Positions 9,237 to 16,574 of a stretch of DNA of 52,000 bases are shown piece after piece (within the stretch, counting starts at the first letter, position 1; every line of letters starts with the position of its first letter). The stretch is from contig NZ_KB892782.1 in assembly GCF_000373925.1 (NCBI RefSeq), positions 1-52,000 of the forward strand. Reading direction: 5' to 3'. Under the pieces are notes generated by a model that was given only the letters and a program-made list of their open reading frames with translations, was not told the DNA's origin and ran no database searches. The position numbers were made by a program, and so were the translations under genes. Source of the DNA: Actinopolymorpha alba DSM 45243 (lineage in GTDB: Bacteria > Actinomycetota > Actinomycetes > Propionibacteriales > Actinopolymorphaceae).

Positions 9237-9908
9237 TCAGGCCGGCTTCTGGTCGAACAGATGCCGGCGTACCCAACTGTGCATGGCGATCGCGGCGGCG
9301 GCACCGGCGTTGATCGACCTGGTGGAGCCGTACTGCGCGATGGAGAGTACGGCGTCGCAGGCGTTCCACGCGGCGTCCGACAACCCGGGTCCCTCCTGCC
9401 CGAAGAGTAGGACGCAGCTGCGCGGCAGGTCGTACGTCTCGAGCGGCACCGCACCGGGCAGGTTGTCGATCCCGAGGAGGGGCAGCCCTTGCTCGTGGGC
9501 CCACGCCGCGAGCGCCTCGAGGTCGGCGTGGTGGCGTACGTGCTGGTACCGATCCGTCACCATGGCGCCGCGGCGGTTCCAGCGCCGCCGGCCGACCACG
9601 TGGACCTCCTTGGCCAGGAACGCGTTGGCGGTACGCACGACCGAGCCGATGTTGAAGTCGTGCTGCCAGTTCTCGATGGCGACGTGGAAATCGTGCCGGC
9701 GGGTGTCGAGGTCAGCGACCACCGCGTCGCGGCGCCAGTAGCGGAACCTGTCGACGACGTTGCGCCGGTCCCCGTGCGCGAGAAGCTCAGGGTCGTAGTG
9801 GGGATCGCTCGGCCACGGACCATCCCACGGTCCCACCCCGACGGAGGCGCTCAGCCCGTCGGTCGGCTCATCGGGGACGGTCTCCCGAACGTCGTCAATG
9901 CGTTCCAC
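9237..9908 (-). CDS. SpoU/TrmH family RNA 2'-O-methyltransferase
   Basis: The product has 223 residues with the knotted SPOUT signature: motif 1 NWQHDFNIGSVVRTANAF, motif 2 CVLLFGQEGPGLSDAAW, and motif 3 YGSTRSINAGAAAAIAMHSW. These bind S-adenosylmethionine in the trefoil knot. The N-terminal 70 residues form a family-specific extension. The target (tRNA or rRNA ribose) cannot be told from the sequence. GTG at 9908 is the furthest reasonable start. Confidence 0.9.
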   Translation of the reverse strand: MERIDDVRETVPDEPTDGLSASVGVGPWDGPWPSDPHYDPELLAHGDRRNVVDRFRYWRRDAVVADLDTRRHDFHVAIENWQHDFNIGSVVRTANAFLAKEVHVVGRRRWNRRGAMVTDRYQHVRHHADLEALAAWAHEQGLPLLGIDNLPGAVPLETYDLPRSCVLLFGQEGPGLSDAAWNACDAVLSIAQYGSTRSINAGAAAAIAMHSWVRRHLFDQKPA

Positions 9909-9974
9909 CCGTCCATCTTCGATGCACCGCCTTCGGTGACCGTCAGCCGGGCAGCGGTCAGCTGCGTGAAGGCC

Positions 9975-10064
9975 CGAATGATCACGTAAACGTGGTCATT
10001 GCATGCCTTGCATGGCACCGACACCATGCGAGACGGGCGATGACCACGTTTACGTGATCATTCG
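9975..10064. repeat. Palindromic repeat pair, AATGAYCACGT family (copies A and B)
   Basis: Copy A at 9977-10000 and copy B at 10039-10062 are reverse complements. Each is itself a near-perfect palindrome with half-site AATGATCACG or AATGACCACG around a short AAA/TTT centre. Together they form a larger inverted repeat with 25-bp arms and an inner partial stem. They lie between the divergent methyltransferase and DedA genes. Other copies are at 13587-13618 and 20326-20365. Confidence 0.85.
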
Positions 10065-10155
10065 GACCCAAGGTGTCGTTCCTTCGGACAAGGCTGCGGA
10101 CGCCGACACCCGGGAGCAGGGACCTAGGACTCAGGAATCGCTCAGCGAGCACCGT

Positions 10156-10161
10156 TAGGCT
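10156..10161 (+). promoter_or_regulatory. Leaderless-type -10 box of the DedA gene
   Basis: TAGGCT ends 6 nt before the GTG at 10168. In actinobacteria a TANNNT box 6-8 nt before a start codon is typical of leaderless transcripts, and no Shine-Dalgarno site is visible here. Confidence 0.5.
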
Positions 10162-10167
10162 CGCTGG

Positions 10168-10866
10168 GTGCCGCCGACGACGCTTGCGCTGATGCCCGAC
10201 TGGCTCGATGCCCATAAAATCCTCGAAACCCTCGGGCCCTATGCCCTCATCGGGGTGCTCATCATCGTGTTCGCCGAGTGTGGGTTGTTGATCGGATTCT
10301 TCCTTCCCGGCGACTCCCTGCTCTTCACCGCCGGGCTTCTCGTCGCCAATGGGGCGATCAAGGCGCCCCTCTGGCTCGTCGCCCTGCTGATCGTGGTGGC
10401 CGCCTGCGCCGGCAACCTGCTCGGCTACGGCATCGGCTACCGCGCCGGACCCGCGATCTTCAGCCGACCCGACTCCAGGCTCTTCAAGCGGGAGTACGTC
10501 GAAAAGACCCACGGCTTCTTCGAGAAGTACGGCGCCCGGGCGATCGTCCTGGCGCGGTTCGTTCCAATCGTACGTACCTTCATCACGGTGATCGCGGGCG
10601 TTGGCCGGATGGACTTCCGCCGCTACGCGACCTATACGACGATTGGTGGGGTTCTGTGGGGCGCCGGGGTGACGGTGCTCGGCTACTTCCTCGGCCAGAT
10701 CGAGGCCGTCCGCACCAACATCGAACTCATGCTGATCGTGATCGTGCTCGTGTCGGTCATCCCGATCGGGATCGAAGTCCTCCGGGCGCGGGTGAAGGCG
10801 CGAGCCGAGCACGCTCGGGCCGGTGACACCGAGGAGCCCCAGGCGAGGGTTCGGGAACGCGGCTGA
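10168..10866 (+). CDS. DedA family membrane protein
   Basis: The product has 232 residues. It carries the DedA/SNARE-associated signature: an N-terminal re-entrant segment (FAECGLLIGFFLPGDSLLFTAGLLV), the arginine motif ARFVPIVRTFITVIAGVGRMDFRRY, and several membrane helices. DedA proteins are linked to membrane homeostasis; several are lipid scramblases that flip undecaprenyl phosphate or phospholipids. GTG at 10168 fits the leaderless promoter; an ATG at 10192 is an alternative. The charged C-terminal tail (about 35 residues) is cytoplasmic. Convergent with lemA. Confidence 0.93.
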   Translation: MPPTTLALMPDWLDAHKILETLGPYALIGVLIIVFAECGLLIGFFLPGDSLLFTAGLLVANGAIKAPLWLVALLIVVAACAGNLLGYGIGYRAGPAIFSRPDSRLFKREYVEKTHGFFEKYGARAIVLARFVPIVRTFITVIAGVGRMDFRRYATYTTIGGVLWGAGVTVLGYFLGQIEAVRTNIELMLIVIVLVSVIPIGIEVLRARVKARAEHARAGDTEEPQARVRERG

Positions 10867-10920
10867 CCTCGATCGACGCCCGCGCCGCCCAGAGCGGCGG
10901 CCACCCCGCCGTAGAAGTTC

Positions 10921-11652
10921 TCACGTCAAGCCGGGCGTACGCCGATCCCCCTGGTCGTCGGACCGCTCGTGGTCGACCTCGGCGTCGCGCTGCGCCTCAG
11001 CACGGTCGGGTGTTGATGAGGCCTGCGTCGAACCCGGCGCCGGCGCGGCCAGGCCCGGTTGCGCGCCGTTAGACGCGGCGGCACCAAGATCGGTGAAGTC
11101 GGTCGCGGGTGTGGCCCGCACCTCCGCCTCCTCGACCTCGAAGCACTCCGCTGTGGCGAAGCGTGACCGCGACGCCACAATGCTGGAGGGGAACGCCTCG
11201 ACCCGGGTGTTGTAGGCACGCACGTTGGCGTTGTAGAAGCGCCGCCCCGCCGCGATCCGGTCCTCCGTCTCGGCGAGCTGTTGCCGCAGACCGAGGAACT
11301 GCTGGTCAGAGGCAAGGCCAGGACAACTCTCCGCCACCGCGAACAGCTCCCGCAGCCCCTCTGACAGCGCGGACTCCTGCCGCGCCCGGCGCGCGAGGTC
11401 GTCGTCACCTTCCATTGCCGCGGTCCGCAGCTGGGCGACCTCGTCGAAGACCCCGCTCTCCGCTGAGGCGTGGGCCCGGACGGCCTGGGCCAGGCTCGGG
11501 ACCAGCTCGTAGCGACGGTGCAGCTCGACGTCGACCTGCCGCCAGGACTCGCGCACGAGCTTGCGCTGGCTCACGAAGCGGTTGTGGGACACGACCCAGC
11601 CGGCCGCCAGTGCGATGGCGACGATGACGACGGCGACGATAATCCCGATCAC
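10921..11652 (-). CDS. lemA: LemA family protein
   Basis: The product has 243 residues. One N-terminal membrane segment (MIGIIVAVVIVAIALAAGWVV) is followed by the LemA helical domain: HNRFVSQRKLVRESWRQVDVELHRRYELVPSLAQAV, and later AETEDRIAAGRRFYNANVRAYNTRVEAFPSSIVA. The C-terminal 60 residues are low complexity and charged. LemA proteins are membrane-anchored with most of the protein on one face; function is poorly known. The GTG start at 11652 puts the membrane segment at the very N-terminus, as expected. Confidence 0.93.
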   Translation of the reverse strand: MIGIIVAVVIVAIALAAGWVVSHNRFVSQRKLVRESWRQVDVELHRRYELVPSLAQAVRAHASAESGVFDEVAQLRTAAMEGDDDLARRARQESALSEGLRELFAVAESCPGLASDQQFLGLRQQLAETEDRIAAGRRFYNANVRAYNTRVEAFPSSIVASRSRFATAECFEVEEAEVRATPATDFTDLGAAASNGAQPGLAAPAPGSTQASSTPDRAEAQRDAEVDHERSDDQGDRRTPGLT

Positions 11653-11801
11653 GCGGAGCCCTTGCTGGTCGACGGCCTGGCAGGGGGGATATTAGTGCCT
11701 CAATCGGGCGAAGAAGCGAAACCACGGACCTTCCTCCGGGGCCCCGCGCGCCGCCCGACGTGTGCACCGCTATGCCCACGTTCAGCTGCCGACGGCGCGC
11801 C

Positions 11802-12350
11802 TCAGTGCGAGCCGAGGCCCAGGTCAGCCAGCCCGTACACGAACCGGTAAGGGAGCCCGGCCGCCTCGACGTTCTGGCGAGCGCCGGTGTCCCGGTCGGC
11901 GAGCACTGCCACCGCGACGACCTCGGCACCGGCCTCCCGGAGCGCCTCGACCGCGGTGAGGACCGACGCGCCGGTCGTGGAGGTGTCCTCGACCGCGAGC
12001 ACCCGCCGCCCGGTCACGTCGGGCCCCTCGATCCGGCGCTGCAGCCCGTGCCGCTTCTCCTCCTTGCGTACGACGAACGCGTCCAGCTGGCGTCCCTCGG
12101 ACACCGCGGCGTGCAGCATCGACGTCGCCAGCGGGTCGGCACCCAGTGTCAGACCACCTACGGCGTCGTACTCGAGATCTCTGGTGAGGTCGAGCATCTG
12201 CCGGCCGACGAGCGGCGCCGCGGCCCCGTCGAGCGTGATCCGGCGCAGGTCGATGTAGTAGTCGGCGGTCCGCCCGGAGGACAGCACCACCCGCTCGTGG
12301 ATGATCGCCTTGGCCTTGATGTGGTCGAGTAGGCTGGCGCGTTCGGTCAC
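11802..12350 (-). CDS. pyrE: Orotate phosphoribosyltransferase
   Basis: PyrE transfers phosphoribose from PRPP to orotate, giving OMP in de novo pyrimidine synthesis. Visible signatures are the N-terminal SGRTADYYIDLRR, the substrate loop VVRKEEKRHG, and the PRPP-binding motif VLAVEDTSTTGASVLTAVEALREAGAEV. From the GTG at 12350 (VTERASLLDHI...) the protein is 182 residues, the normal size. The frame stays open further upstream, but that part overlaps the neighbouring peptidase gene and is not PyrE-like. It lies 58 bp downstream of the peptidase gene on the same strand and has no clear Shine-Dalgarno site. Confidence 0.92.
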   Translation of the reverse strand: MTERASLLDHIKAKAIIHERVVLSSGRTADYYIDLRRITLDGAAAPLVGRQMLDLTRDLEYDAVGGLTLGADPLATSMLHAAVSEGRQLDAFVVRKEEKRHGLQRRIEGPDVTGRRVLAVEDTSTTGASVLTAVEALREAGAEVVAVAVLADRDTGARQNVEAAGLPYRFVYGLADLGLGSH

Positions 12351-12408
12351 GGTGTCACGATCGCTGGGCACGATGTCGAAGCTTAGAACGTGCTGGGCCA
12401 GACCGCGG

Positions 12409-13194
12409 TCAGCAGGCGTTGGTGCTGCGTACGACGGGGAACGGCCCGCCCGGCTGGAGCTGGTAGGGGACCCCCTCGAGCACCGGATGCACCATCTCCG
12501 GCGTCCGTGCGTTGCCGTCACCGTTGGCGTCGAAGAGCTGCTCGTAGTGCAGGTGGGCCACCCGGGTGCCGACCGCGCCGACCCGGCCGATCTCCTGCCC
12601 CTGGGCGATCTCCTGGCCCGGCCGGACCGTGATGTCGTCCATGTGGAGGTACAGCGTGTACCACCGGCCGCCGTGGTCGATCTTCACTCCACCCGGACTC
12701 ACCAGCTGGCGGACGCGACCCGGCGCCGACGCCCTGACGACCGCACCGCCGGTCGTACCCCCGCTCCGGAACATGTCCAGCTTCATCTCGTCGGGGTTGT
12801 GCCCGCGGTAGGTGCTGATCCGCCAGCGCTGTCCGCAGGCGAAGGGGAGCTTGAAGTCGGGTCGCGGTCCGGGTTCGTCGACGCCGAAGCCTTCGAGGGG
12901 ACCCAGGCGCGGAAGTCCGCTCCCCAACCAGCCCCAGGCGACCCAGCCCATGGCGCCGAGCGCGATGACGAGGGCGCCGGCGACCGCGACGAGCGCCACC
13001 CGCCGACCGACGCCTTGCCGACCGACGCCTTGCCGGTCCACGCCTCGCTGGTCCACGCCGTGCTGGTCCACGCCGTGCTGGTCCACGCCGTGCTGGTCCA
13101 CGCGGTGCGCGTCGGGACGCCCACCAGGGTTGGCCGGTTGGTATCGGTCAGCGGAGGAGCCGGAACTATCCGGACGATCGGGATCCCACGCCAC
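12409..13194 (-). CDS. M23 family metallopeptidase, membrane-anchored
   Basis: The product has 261 residues. A short N-terminal cytoplasmic part contains a pentapeptide repeat (VDQHG), followed by one membrane segment (RRVALVAVAGALVIALGAMGWVAWGWL) and an extracellular LytM/M23 domain. Zinc-ligand motifs are visible: GHNPDEMKLD (the H-x-D type) and AHLHYEQL (the H-x-H). Such enzymes cut peptidoglycan cross-links, or act as activators when degenerate. GTG at 13194 is chosen because GAGGGGGAG lies 3 nt upstream; the frame is open for 56 more codons without domain content. The repeat is described at 13006-13110. Confidence 0.88.
   Translation of the reverse strand: MAWDPDRPDSSGSSADRYQPANPGGRPDAHRVDQHGVDQHGVDQHGVDQRGVDRQGVGRQGVGRRVALVAVAGALVIALGAMGWVAWGWLGSGLPRLGPLEGFGVDEPGPRPDFKLPFACGQRWRISTYRGHNPDEMKLDMFRSGGTTGGAVVRASAPGRVRQLVSPGGVKIDHGGRWYTLYLHMDDITVRPGQEIAQGQEIGRVGAVGTRVAHLHYEQLFDANGDGNARTPEMVHPVLEGVPYQLQPGGPFPVVRSTNAC
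13006..13110. repeat. 15-bp tandem repeat inside the M23 gene
   Basis: Seven 15-bp units, variants of GTCCACGCCGTGCTG, lie head to tail and in frame, encoding VDQHG-type pentapeptides before the membrane segment. Three central copies are identical, which points to recent slippage. The number of units probably varies between strains. Confidence 0.85.
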
Positions 13195-13321
13195 GAACTC
13201 CCCCTCGCACTCCGTACCGGCCCTCGCGTCGACAACGCCCGACCGGACCGCGGAGTGCCGGGCACTGCCGGACACGCCGGCGAGGCGGCGCTGCGCGGGC
13301 GCTTTGTGAAGTGGCTGGTCG

Positions 13322-13347
13322 GTGGTGTGAGCGGGGACCCGCTCACA
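13322..13347. terminator. 12-bp stem-loop upstream of the M23 gene
   Basis: GGTGTGAGCGGG and CCCGCTCACACC form a perfect stem with a 2-nt centre. A loop this short makes a DNA operator (a TGTGAGCG half-site) as likely as an RNA hairpin. It lies about 130 bp before the M23 start. Confidence 0.4.
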
Positions 13348-13381
13348 CCAGCTTCGTCTCACACTCTGGTCAATCCAAGGA

Positions 13382-13509
13382 GTTGTCTCACATGGTGTAC
13401 GCCTGGCGGGTGCCTCACATGGCTAGCACCTGCTTTGCGCGGCGTCCATGCCATGTGAAGCAGGTACCAGCCATGCAAGGCGCCGCAGGGTGTACACAAT
13501 GTGAGACAA
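13382..13509. repeat. 128-bp imperfect palindrome
   Basis: The left arm starts GTTGTCTCACAT at 13382 and the right arm ends ATGTGAGACAAC at 13509. The arms match over about 54 bp with roughly ten differences and one 1-nt gap; the outer 12 bp are perfect. The centre has smaller GCATGG-type inversions. It could be an old MITE-like insertion or a structured RNA. Confidence 0.6.
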
Positions 13510-13586
13510 CCCGGCGCCAGAGCACCACGAACGACCCGCCAAGGTGCATGCAGAGACCTAGGACCGCCCCGGCCGCCGTGCGAAGA

Positions 13587-13618
13587 CCTGAATGACCACG
13601 TAAACGTGATCATTCAGG
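13587..13618. repeat. Palindromic repeat, AATGAYCACGT family (copy C)
   Basis: The core at 13591-13614 has half-sites AATGACCACG and CGTGATCATT. The flanks CCTG and CAGG extend the stem with bases not shared by the other copies, so base pairing rather than sequence is conserved there. It lies 43 bp beyond the stop codon of the SDR gene and may serve as its terminator. Confidence 0.8.
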
Positions 13619-13660
13619 CGCTGGCCTCCACCGGGAAAGCCTTGTCTTCGGGATACCGCG

Positions 13661-14434
13661 TCAGGGCGTACGCATCCGGACGCCCCGCGCGACCGCGAGG
13701 ACGAGCGAGCGCGGGAAGTGCCGGGTCGCGGCGACCAGCGCCCGATAGCGCAACGTGGGCACCAGCACGGGCGAGCGCCGGCCGGCGTCGAGGTGCCGGA
13801 AGGTGGCGTCGACCACCTCGTTGGTACGCAGCCACATCCAGCTCGGCATGCCCTGCACCCTCAGTCCGGCCCGCTCGTGGAACTCCGTCCGCACGTACCC
13901 CGGACAAACCGCGAGCACCCGGATGCCGGTGCCGGCGAGATCTGACGTGATGCCCTCGCTGAAGGCGGTCACCCAGGCCTTGACCGCGCCATACGTGCCG
14001 TACGGCGCGAACCCCGCCACACTGGACACGTTCACGATGGTCCCGGACCGGCGTTCGAGCATGCCGGGCAGCGCGGCCTTGGTGAGCCGCAGCACCGCGC
14101 CCGCGAGGACATCCAGCAGGCGCTGCTCGTCGTCGACCGAGCTGGCACGGAAGCCGGCGCCCAGCCCGAACCCCGCGTTGTTGAGCAGCAGGTCGACGCC
14201 GGGGGTTCCGTCGGCCAGCCGCTCCTCGACGGCCCGGAGCTCCACCCGATCGGCGAGGTCCGCGGCCAGGACCTCGCAGCGCACGGCGTACCTACCGGTC
14301 AGCTCGTCGGCGAGCGCGGTCAGCCGGGCGACGTCGCGGGCGACGAGGACGAGGTCGAACCCGCGTCCGGCGAGCGCCTCCGCGTAGGCGCGCCCGAGCC
14401 CCGCGGTCGGCCCGGTGACGAGCGCGGTCGGCAT
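13661..14434 (-). CDS. Short-chain dehydrogenase/reductase
   Basis: The product has 257 residues with a classical SDR layout: the cofactor motif TGPTAGLGRAYAEAL, the acidic site ADLAD, NNAGFG, the catalytic Ser in VNVSSVAGF, and the catalytic YGAVKAW (Y-x3-K). A proline/glycine motif (CPGYVRTEF) follows. The basic residue in ARDVARL suggests NADPH. The substrate is unknown; close relatives are annotated as fatty-acyl or generic SDRs. The gene starts 6 nt after the end of the upstream membrane-protein gene with a GAGGGTG site, so the two form an operon. Confidence 0.92.
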   Translation of the reverse strand: MPTALVTGPTAGLGRAYAEALAGRGFDLVLVARDVARLTALADELTGRYAVRCEVLAADLADRVELRAVEERLADGTPGVDLLLNNAGFGLGAGFRASSVDDEQRLLDVLAGAVLRLTKAALPGMLERRSGTIVNVSSVAGFAPYGTYGAVKAWVTAFSEGITSDLAGTGIRVLAVCPGYVRTEFHERAGLRVQGMPSWMWLRTNEVVDATFRHLDAGRRSPVLVPTLRYRALVAATRHFPRSLVLAVARGVRMRTP

Positions 14435-14440
14435 CGACCG

Positions 14441-14971
14441 CTACACCCTCGACCGCTGGGCGCCGTCGAACCACTGGCGCGCCGCCGGCGTCCACAGCAG
14501 ACCGGCCGCGACGATGCCGACGAGCACCGACGCGAGCGAGAGGATCGACAGCGTCTGCAGGCTGTACACGACGTTGGCCACCGCCAGGCCGGTGGCGGTC
14601 AGGCGGGCCCACCCCTTGCCGCGATCGTTCATGAGCGCCATGAATACCCAGATCGCGATCGCGATCAGGCCGAACACAAGGATGAGCGTCATCGCGTTGG
14701 TGGCGAACGACTCGACCGCCTCGGGCGTGGCCCGCTTGTCCTGCTGCTGCAGTGCCCGCCTGGCCCCGGCTCGCAGCTCGTCCCGGTACCAGAAGACGGA
14801 CAGCGCCCCGACCGCCGACAAGGCGGCGCCGAAGTACATCAGCAGCACCGCGATCATGACCACCCGCGGCTTCTCGGTCGGCGACGGTGCGGCGTCCCCC
14901 TCGCCGCTCGGCCAGGTGGGCATGCCGCGCGAGGGCTTGTCCCCCTCACCGGGTGGCTTCCGCTCGCTCAT
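14441..14971 (-). CDS. Small multi-spanning membrane protein
   Basis: The product has 176 residues. A polar proline-rich N-terminus (MSERKPPGEGDKPSRGMPTW...) is followed by four predicted membrane segments: VVMIAVLLMYFGAALSAVGALSVF, AMTLILVFGLIAIAIWVFMALM, LTATGLAVANVVYSLQTLSIL, and LASVLVGIVAAGLLW. No family is recognised with certainty. Its ATG at 14971 overlaps the stop codon of a 27-residue peptide ORF as ATGA, and its first residues MSER are the same as those of that peptide. The 80-bp repeat therefore supplies the ribosome site and start codon of this gene. It is followed at 6 nt by the SDR gene. Confidence 0.82.
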   Translation of the reverse strand: MSERKPPGEGDKPSRGMPTWPSGEGDAAPSPTEKPRVVMIAVLLMYFGAALSAVGALSVFWYRDELRAGARRALQQQDKRATPEAVESFATNAMTLILVFGLIAIAIWVFMALMNDRGKGWARLTATGLAVANVVYSLQTLSILSLASVLVGIVAAGLLWTPAARQWFDGAQRSRV

Positions 14972-15051
14972 GCCCGTCCTCGCTTCGCTGCGGGCGCGCA
15001 TGAGGCACCCAAGGCGCTGTGCTTGATAATGAGCTCGCTTCGCTCGCTCAT
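14968..15051 (-). CDS. 27-residue peptide ORF of the 80-bp repeat (second in chain)
   Basis: The peptide runs MSERSELIIKHSALG then ASCAPAAKRGRA, ending in TGA at 14968-14970. Its start overlaps the stop of the preceding copy and its stop overlaps the start of the membrane-protein gene, both as ATGA. The sequence AGCGAGGACGGGC before each start could serve as a ribosome site. The peptide has one cysteine and a basic end. Whether the peptide itself matters or only its translation is unknown. Confidence 0.6.
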   Translation of the reverse strand: MSERSELIIKHSALGASCAPAAKRGRA

Positions 15052-15131
15052 GCCCGTCCTCGCTTCGCTGCGGGCGCGCATGAGGCACCCAAGGCGCTGT
15101 GCTTGATGATGAGCTCGCTTCGCTCGCTCAT
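15048..15131 (-). CDS. 27-residue peptide ORF of the 80-bp repeat (first in chain)
   Basis: This encodes exactly the same peptide as the downstream copy, although one codon differs (ATC versus ATT). It starts at 15131 within the partial third repeat unit, which keeps the repeat's GCGAGGACGGGC ribosome-site region. The frame is also open upstream to 15269, so the peptide could be the tail of a longer product, but that part has no family resemblance. It is translationally coupled to the next copy through ATGA. Confidence 0.55.
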   Translation of the reverse strand: MSERSELIIKHSALGASCAPAAKRGRA

Positions 15132-15383
15132 GCCCGTCCTCGCTTCCTCGAACGTCTTACCCGCACGGTTGGTCACTGCGCGGGCGCTGGTCCGCCCCGA
15201 CTTCATTCCTACGCCCAACGTCCGGGGTACGCCCGACATCCTTCGTACACCGAACTGCAACCCTGCCATCTTCGGTGGGCAGCCGGGGCGGCCAACCTCG
15301 GACGCGCCGGGAGCGGCCCCGCGTACCCCCCGAATCCACTCAGTGGCACCCGCCGCCCGGGACTTCCCCAGGTGCGCGGCGTC

Positions 15384-15389
15384 TAAGCT
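15384..15389 (+). promoter_or_regulatory. Leaderless-type -10 box of the aminotransferase gene
   Basis: TAAGCT ends 8 nt before the GTG at 15398, and there is no Shine-Dalgarno site in between. The arrangement matches the DedA, dcd and DUF402 genes in this window. Confidence 0.5.
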
Positions 15390-15397
15390 CGTTGCCC

Positions 15398-16570
15398 GTG
15401 ACGCACCCTCGGATGGCGGCCCGCCTGCACGGGCTCGGGACGACGATCTTCGCGGAGATGTCGGCGCTCGCGGTGAGCACTGGTTCGATCAACCTCGGCC
15501 AGGGTTTCCCCGACACCGACGGGCCCGCCTCGATGCTGGAGGCCGCGATCGCCGCGATCCGGTCCGGTGAGCACAATCAGTACCCTCCCGGCATCGGGAT
15601 CGGCGCCCTGCGGCACGCCGTCGCCAACCACCAGAGCAGGTTCTACGGCCTCGACGTCGACGCCGACTCCGAGGTTCTCGTCACCGCCGGCGCGACCGAG
15701 GCGATCGCGGCCGCGCTGCTCGCGCTCGTCGAGCCCGGCGACGAGGTGATCGCGCTGGAGCCCTATTACGACTCCTACGCCGCCTGCATCGCGATGGCCG
15801 GTGGGCGACGGGTGCCGATCACGCTGTGCGCGCCAGACTTCCGGCTCGACCTCGACGCCCTCCGCGCGGCCGTCACCAGCCGGACCAAGGTGCTGCTCAT
15901 CAACACCCCGCACAACCCCACCGGCACGGTGTTGACGCGGGACGAGTTGGCCGCGGTCGCCGAACTCGCCTGCGAGCGGGACCTGCTGGTCATCACCGAC
16001 GAGGTCTACGAACACCTGACGTACGACGGCGCGCCGCACCTCCCCCTCGCGACGTTCCCAGGGATGCGCGAGCGGACGGTCACGATCTCCAGTGCGGGCA
16101 AGACCTTCGCGGTCACCGGCTGGAAGATCGGCTGGGTCTGCGCCACGCCCGACCTGGTGGCGGCGGTCCGCACCGCCAAGCAGTTCCTGACGTACGTCTC
16201 CGGTGGGCCGTTCCAGCCGGCGGTCGCCGAGGCGCTCCGGCTGGGCGACGACTACTACCTGGGGCTGCGAGCGTCCCTGCTGGCCAAGCGCGACCTGCTC
16301 TGTGCGGGGCTCGCGTCCCTCGGTCTGGACGTGTTCGCACCCCAGGGGACCTACTTCGTGACGACGGACGTGCGGCCGCTGGGATACTCCGACGGGGTGG
16401 AGTTCTGCCGGATGCTGCCCGCCCGGTGCGGCGTGGTCGCGATTCCGCACGAGGTCTTCTACGACGACAAGACCGCCGGGCGGCCGCTCGTGCGCTGGGC
16501 GTTCTGTAAGCAGGACGAGGTGTTGTCGGAGGCGGTGGAGCGGCTCCGCGCCGGCCTGGCCCGGAGCTGA
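15398..16570 (+). CDS. Class I/II pyridoxal-phosphate aminotransferase (DapC-like)
   Basis: The product has 390 residues. Fold type I features: the substrate motif SINLGQGFPDTDGP, VTAGATEAIAAAL (phosphate-binding region), NTPHNPTG, the PLP aspartate in VITDEVYEHLTY, and the Schiff-base lysine in SSAGKTFAVTGWKIGW. The C-terminal arginine motif is VRWAFCKQ. The sequence resembles the methionine/glutamine-type and N-succinyldiaminopimelate aminotransferases (mycobacterial DapC, Rv0858c) found alone in actinobacterial genomes; exact substrate cannot be decided. GTG at 15398 fits a leaderless promoter. Convergent with the WYL regulator gene at 4 nt. Confidence 0.9.
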   Translation: MTHPRMAARLHGLGTTIFAEMSALAVSTGSINLGQGFPDTDGPASMLEAAIAAIRSGEHNQYPPGIGIGALRHAVANHQSRFYGLDVDADSEVLVTAGATEAIAAALLALVEPGDEVIALEPYYDSYAACIAMAGGRRVPITLCAPDFRLDLDALRAAVTSRTKVLLINTPHNPTGTVLTRDELAAVAELACERDLLVITDEVYEHLTYDGAPHLPLATFPGMRERTVTISSAGKTFAVTGWKIGWVCATPDLVAAVRTAKQFLTYVSGGPFQPAVAEALRLGDDYYLGLRASLLAKRDLLCAGLASLGLDVFAPQGTYFVTTDVRPLGYSDGVEFCRMLPARCGVVAIPHEVFYDDKTAGRPLVRWAFCKQDEVLSEAVERLRAGLARS

Positions 16571-16574
16571 TCAG

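Larger units (their letters stand above)
13195..13660. other. Repeat-filled intergenic region between SDR and M23 genes
   Basis: About 465 bp without a credible gene. It holds a 12-bp stem-loop (13322-13347), a 128-bp imperfect palindrome (13382-13509) and an AATGAYCACGT palindrome (13587-13618), each listed separately. Small open frames that cross the palindromes have no ribosome site. Confidence 0.6.
14961..15146 (-). repeat. 80-bp tandem repeat carrying coupled small ORFs
   Basis: Unit 1 is 14961-15040 and unit 2 is 15041-15120; they differ at one base. A 26-bp third partial unit ends at about 15146. Read on the minus strand each full unit holds a 28-codon ORF. The period of 80 equals 84 nt minus the 4-nt ATGA overlap, so the tandem keeps each stop fused to the next start. 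A diverged copy is at 18333-18416 on the plus strand. Confidence 0.92.
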
